From: Carnobacterium_B sp045617425
Lineage (GTDB): Bacteria > Bacillota > Bacilli > Lactobacillales > Carnobacteriaceae
Reading direction: 5' to 3'
Length of the DNA: 15,167 nt
Assembly (NCBI RefSeq): GCF_045617425.1
Contig: NZ_JAZLIO010000012.1
Location: forward strand, 1-15,167
Shown in pieces: positions 14,173-15,167 of the stretch; the first letter of the stretch is position 1; each line of letters begins with the position of its first letter. The position numbers were made by a program, and so were the translations under genes. Under the pieces are notes generated by a model. That model was not told the origin of the DNA. It worked only from the letters and a program-made list of their open reading frames with translations, and ran no database searches.

Positions 14173-14352
14173 TTAAAGTCCTGCACTTGCCATAGCATAA
14201 GCTATATCGTGTGAAAGTCCTTGAGCTTCCAGTTCCTTAATTCTTGTTTCTTTTGTTCTTCTGGCAATTGCTTTTTCAAGTTTTTTGTTTTCGTACATTT
14301 CAACAATGTTCTGTGCTATTTCTCTGTCTTTTGCTGTGATATTCATTTTCAT
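14173..14352 (-). CDS. Small unknown protein (59 aa)
   Basis: The protein begins MKMNITAKDREIAQNI and ends YAMASAGL. It is highly charged and mostly helical (ENKKLEKAIARRTKETRIKEL). ATG 14352 has AAGGAG (14360-14365) seven bases upstream, and the gene is first in the minus operon behind a near-consensus promoter. A plus-strand frame over the same bases (14221-14415) has no ribosome site and is a shadow. No family recognised. Confidence 0.72.
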   Translation of the reverse strand: MKMNITAKDREIAQNIVEMYENKKLEKAIARRTKETRIKELEAQGLSHDIAYAMASAGL

Positions 14353-14365
14353 AATTTTACTCCTT

Positions 14366-14383
14366 GCAGGCTGTCGTTCCTGC
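14366..14383 (-). promoter_or_regulatory. Leader hairpin touching the AAGGAG of the 59-aa gene
   Basis: GCAGG-(AACGACAG)-CCTGC on the minus strand ends exactly where AAGGAG begins. It falls inside the short leader, just after the predicted transcript start, so it could affect ribosome access or mRNA stability. Confidence 0.5.
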
Positions 14384-14394
14384 CTTATGTTTAT

Positions 14395-14423
14395 AATATA
14401 TACCTTCTCACTTGAATTGTCAA
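14395..14423 (-). promoter_or_regulatory. Strong sigma-70-type promoter of the minus operon
   Basis: On the minus strand TTGACA (14423-14418), exactly 17 bases, then TATATT (14400-14395). It is the best promoter in the window. The predicted start near 14388 leaves about 36 bases of leader with the GCAGG hairpin and AAGGAG. No operator dyad is obvious. Confidence 0.75.
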
Positions 14424-14500
14424 TAGTAAATCAAGAAAAAGTTAATTTTTTTATTATTTTTTTACCAAATTAAAAATTTATCTGGGCATATATTTGAATT

Positions 14501-14896
14501 ATGAATAATTCATTTATGCCTGGTATTAATAATTTTAATTTTCCGCTTCCTCAGTTTGGAATGAATATGGGAAATCCTAATGTAATTTATGAAAGTCTTT
14601 CTGGCTTTCAGGCTGTTAAGGATTTTCAAATTCCGGCGGGAAAGGTTGGTTTGCTTTTTGATAATAATAAACAAGAGTTTTATTGGAAAGATATTGATGC
14701 TCATGGAATGCAGACTTTGAAGCGTTTTCGATATGAAGAAATTCCGCTTCCAGCTGATTCAAATGTTATTGCTGAGAATAATCAGCAGGAAATTGAATCT
14801 TTGAATAAAAGGCTTGCTGGTATGGAGTCGATGCTGTCTCAGTTTATTCAGGGACAAAAAGTGTCGGAAAGTGACCAAAAGGGACGTGAAAAATGA
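14501..14896 (+). CDS. Unknown phage-type protein with Phe/Asn/Pro-rich start (131 aa)
   Basis: The start at ATG 14501 has no Shine-Dalgarno sequence, but TATATT (14489-14494) ends six bases upstream, as at the GTG of 13152, so it may be leaderless. Residues 1-35 are Asn/Phe/Pro/Met-rich and probably disordered. Residues 36-85 form a compact block (GFQAVKDFQIPAGKVGLLFDNN, then EFYWKDIDAHGMQTLKRFRYEE) recalling small proteins seen in gut phage genomes, a low-confidence resemblance. Residues 95-120 are a predicted coiled coil (NQQEIESLNKRLAGMESML). It is translationally coupled to the next gene by ATGA. Confidence 0.6.
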   Translation: MNNSFMPGINNFNFPLPQFGMNMGNPNVIYESLSGFQAVKDFQIPAGKVGLLFDNNKQEFYWKDIDAHGMQTLKRFRYEEIPLPADSNVIAENNQQEIESLNKRLAGMESMLSQFIQGQKVSESDQKGREK

Positions 14897-15093
14897 ATGT
14901 TGCGCAAATGATGAATAATAGGGGAACCGAAAGAATTGCTCCTGAAAATATGCCTATTGGTACTGTACAGGATAGATTCAGAACACTTTCCCAGGATCAG
15001 ATTGATGAAGCTGTGCAACTTGCCAGAAGGCAGGGGATAAGCGAACAACAGATTAATGAAGGTTTGAGGATGATTAAATCCTTGAAGAAATAA
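14893..15093 (+). CDS. Unknown small protein (66 aa), partner of the preceding gene
   Basis: ATG 14893 overlaps the previous stop (ATGA), with AAGGGA (14878-14883) upstream. The N-terminus is Met/Asn-rich. Residues 30-66 are helical (LSQDQIDEAVQLARRQGIS, then QQINEGLRMIK) and look like a short helical-hairpin motif. Paired with the preceding gene in one operon; a structural or scaffolding role is a guess from context only. Confidence 0.6.
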   Translation: MNVAQMMNNRGTERIAPENMPIGTVQDRFRTLSQDQIDEAVQLARRQGISEQQINEGLRMIKSLKK

Positions 15094-15099
15094 AATCGG

Positions 15100-15126
15100 A
15101 AAAAATGCGTATTTACGCAATTTTTT
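15100..15126 (+). terminator. Hairpin with T tract touching the next gene's ribosome site
   Basis: TGCGTA-TT-TACGCA flanked by A6 and T6 gives a terminator-like structure usable in both directions. The T run is followed directly by AGGAGG (15127-15132), which leaves no room for a promoter of the next gene. It may therefore be a partial terminator or expression-tuning element. Confidence 0.65.
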
Positions 15127-15138
15127 AGGAGGTGCTTC

Positions 15139-15167
15139 ATGTCGGAGATGACAGCGAGCGATGTTTG
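15139..15167 (+). CDS. Start of an unknown gene (3' partial, window edge)
   Basis: ATG 15139 lies six bases after AGGAGG and the frame stays open to the edge (MSEMTASDV). Too short to identify. Confidence 0.6.

Noticed and set aside
14221..14473. Plus-strand Phe/Cys-rich frames
   Set aside because: They lie over the 59-aa gene and its promoter on the other strand and lack ribosome sites.
14510..14704. Minus-strand frame inside the 131-aa gene
   Set aside because: No ribosome site and Lys/Ile-rich shadow composition; the plus frame is coupled to the next gene by ATGA.
1..15167. tRNA genes, attachment sites or prophage ends
   Set aside because: I saw no cloverleaf pattern and no long direct repeat that would mark the ends; the window appears internal to the element, at least on the left.

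Overview
The window is the late end of a prophage (or phage) with a Mu-type contractile tail, in an AT-rich bacterium. Codons mostly end in T or A, and many genes carry strong AAGGAG/GGAGG ribosome sites, which argues against Bacteroidota. A spirochaete (Treponema-like) or low-GC Firmicute host fits, but the sequence alone does not settle it.

Layout. (1) 1-10402, plus strand: a tightly packed tail operon in the Mu order. It holds a tail assembly chaperone with a -1 frameshift extension, tape measure, gpN/DNA-circularisation-type protein, LysM-hub protein, baseplate spike, an unidentified protein, gp46-type, gp47/baseplate J, gp48-type, and a long tail fibre with five 45-residue repeats. A hairpin terminator follows the tape-measure gene. 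(2) 10152-11623: a multi-site DNA inversion cluster. Six copies of a 20-bp site surround six alternative C-termini of the tail fibre. One is fused in frame to the fibre; five are promoterless, in alternating orientation, and all end in Gly-Tyr-stop. The six ends form three double-sided segments of about 460-490 bp. (3) 11660-12253: a small serine recombinase of the invertase family (Mpi/Pin-like), starting 41 bp after the last site and the obvious candidate to shuffle the ends. (4) 12281-13385: a membrane protein with a C-terminal LuxR-like HTH, a terminator, then a 77-residue sigma-region-4-like HTH protein. (5) 13382-14423, minus strand: a three-gene operon with a near-consensus promoter (TTGACA-17-TATATT). 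It encodes two small unknown proteins (59 and 53 aa, missed by simple ORF calling because of length) and a very AT-rich gene whose product resembles MmcB-like PD-(D/E)XK folds. Each gene is preceded by a hairpin that touches its AAGGAG. (6) 14501-15167, plus strand: a new operon of small unknown genes running off the right edge.

How it works together: regions 1 to 3 build a contractile tail whose receptor-binding tip can be exchanged by recombinase-driven inversion. Counting signed permutations of three segments gives 48 possible arrangements and six possible expressed tips. The recombinase type and six-site layout recall the Min system of plasmid p15B and, in outcome, the R64 shufflon, but here it is paired with a Mu-type baseplate. 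Regions 4 and 5 look regulatory or accessory.
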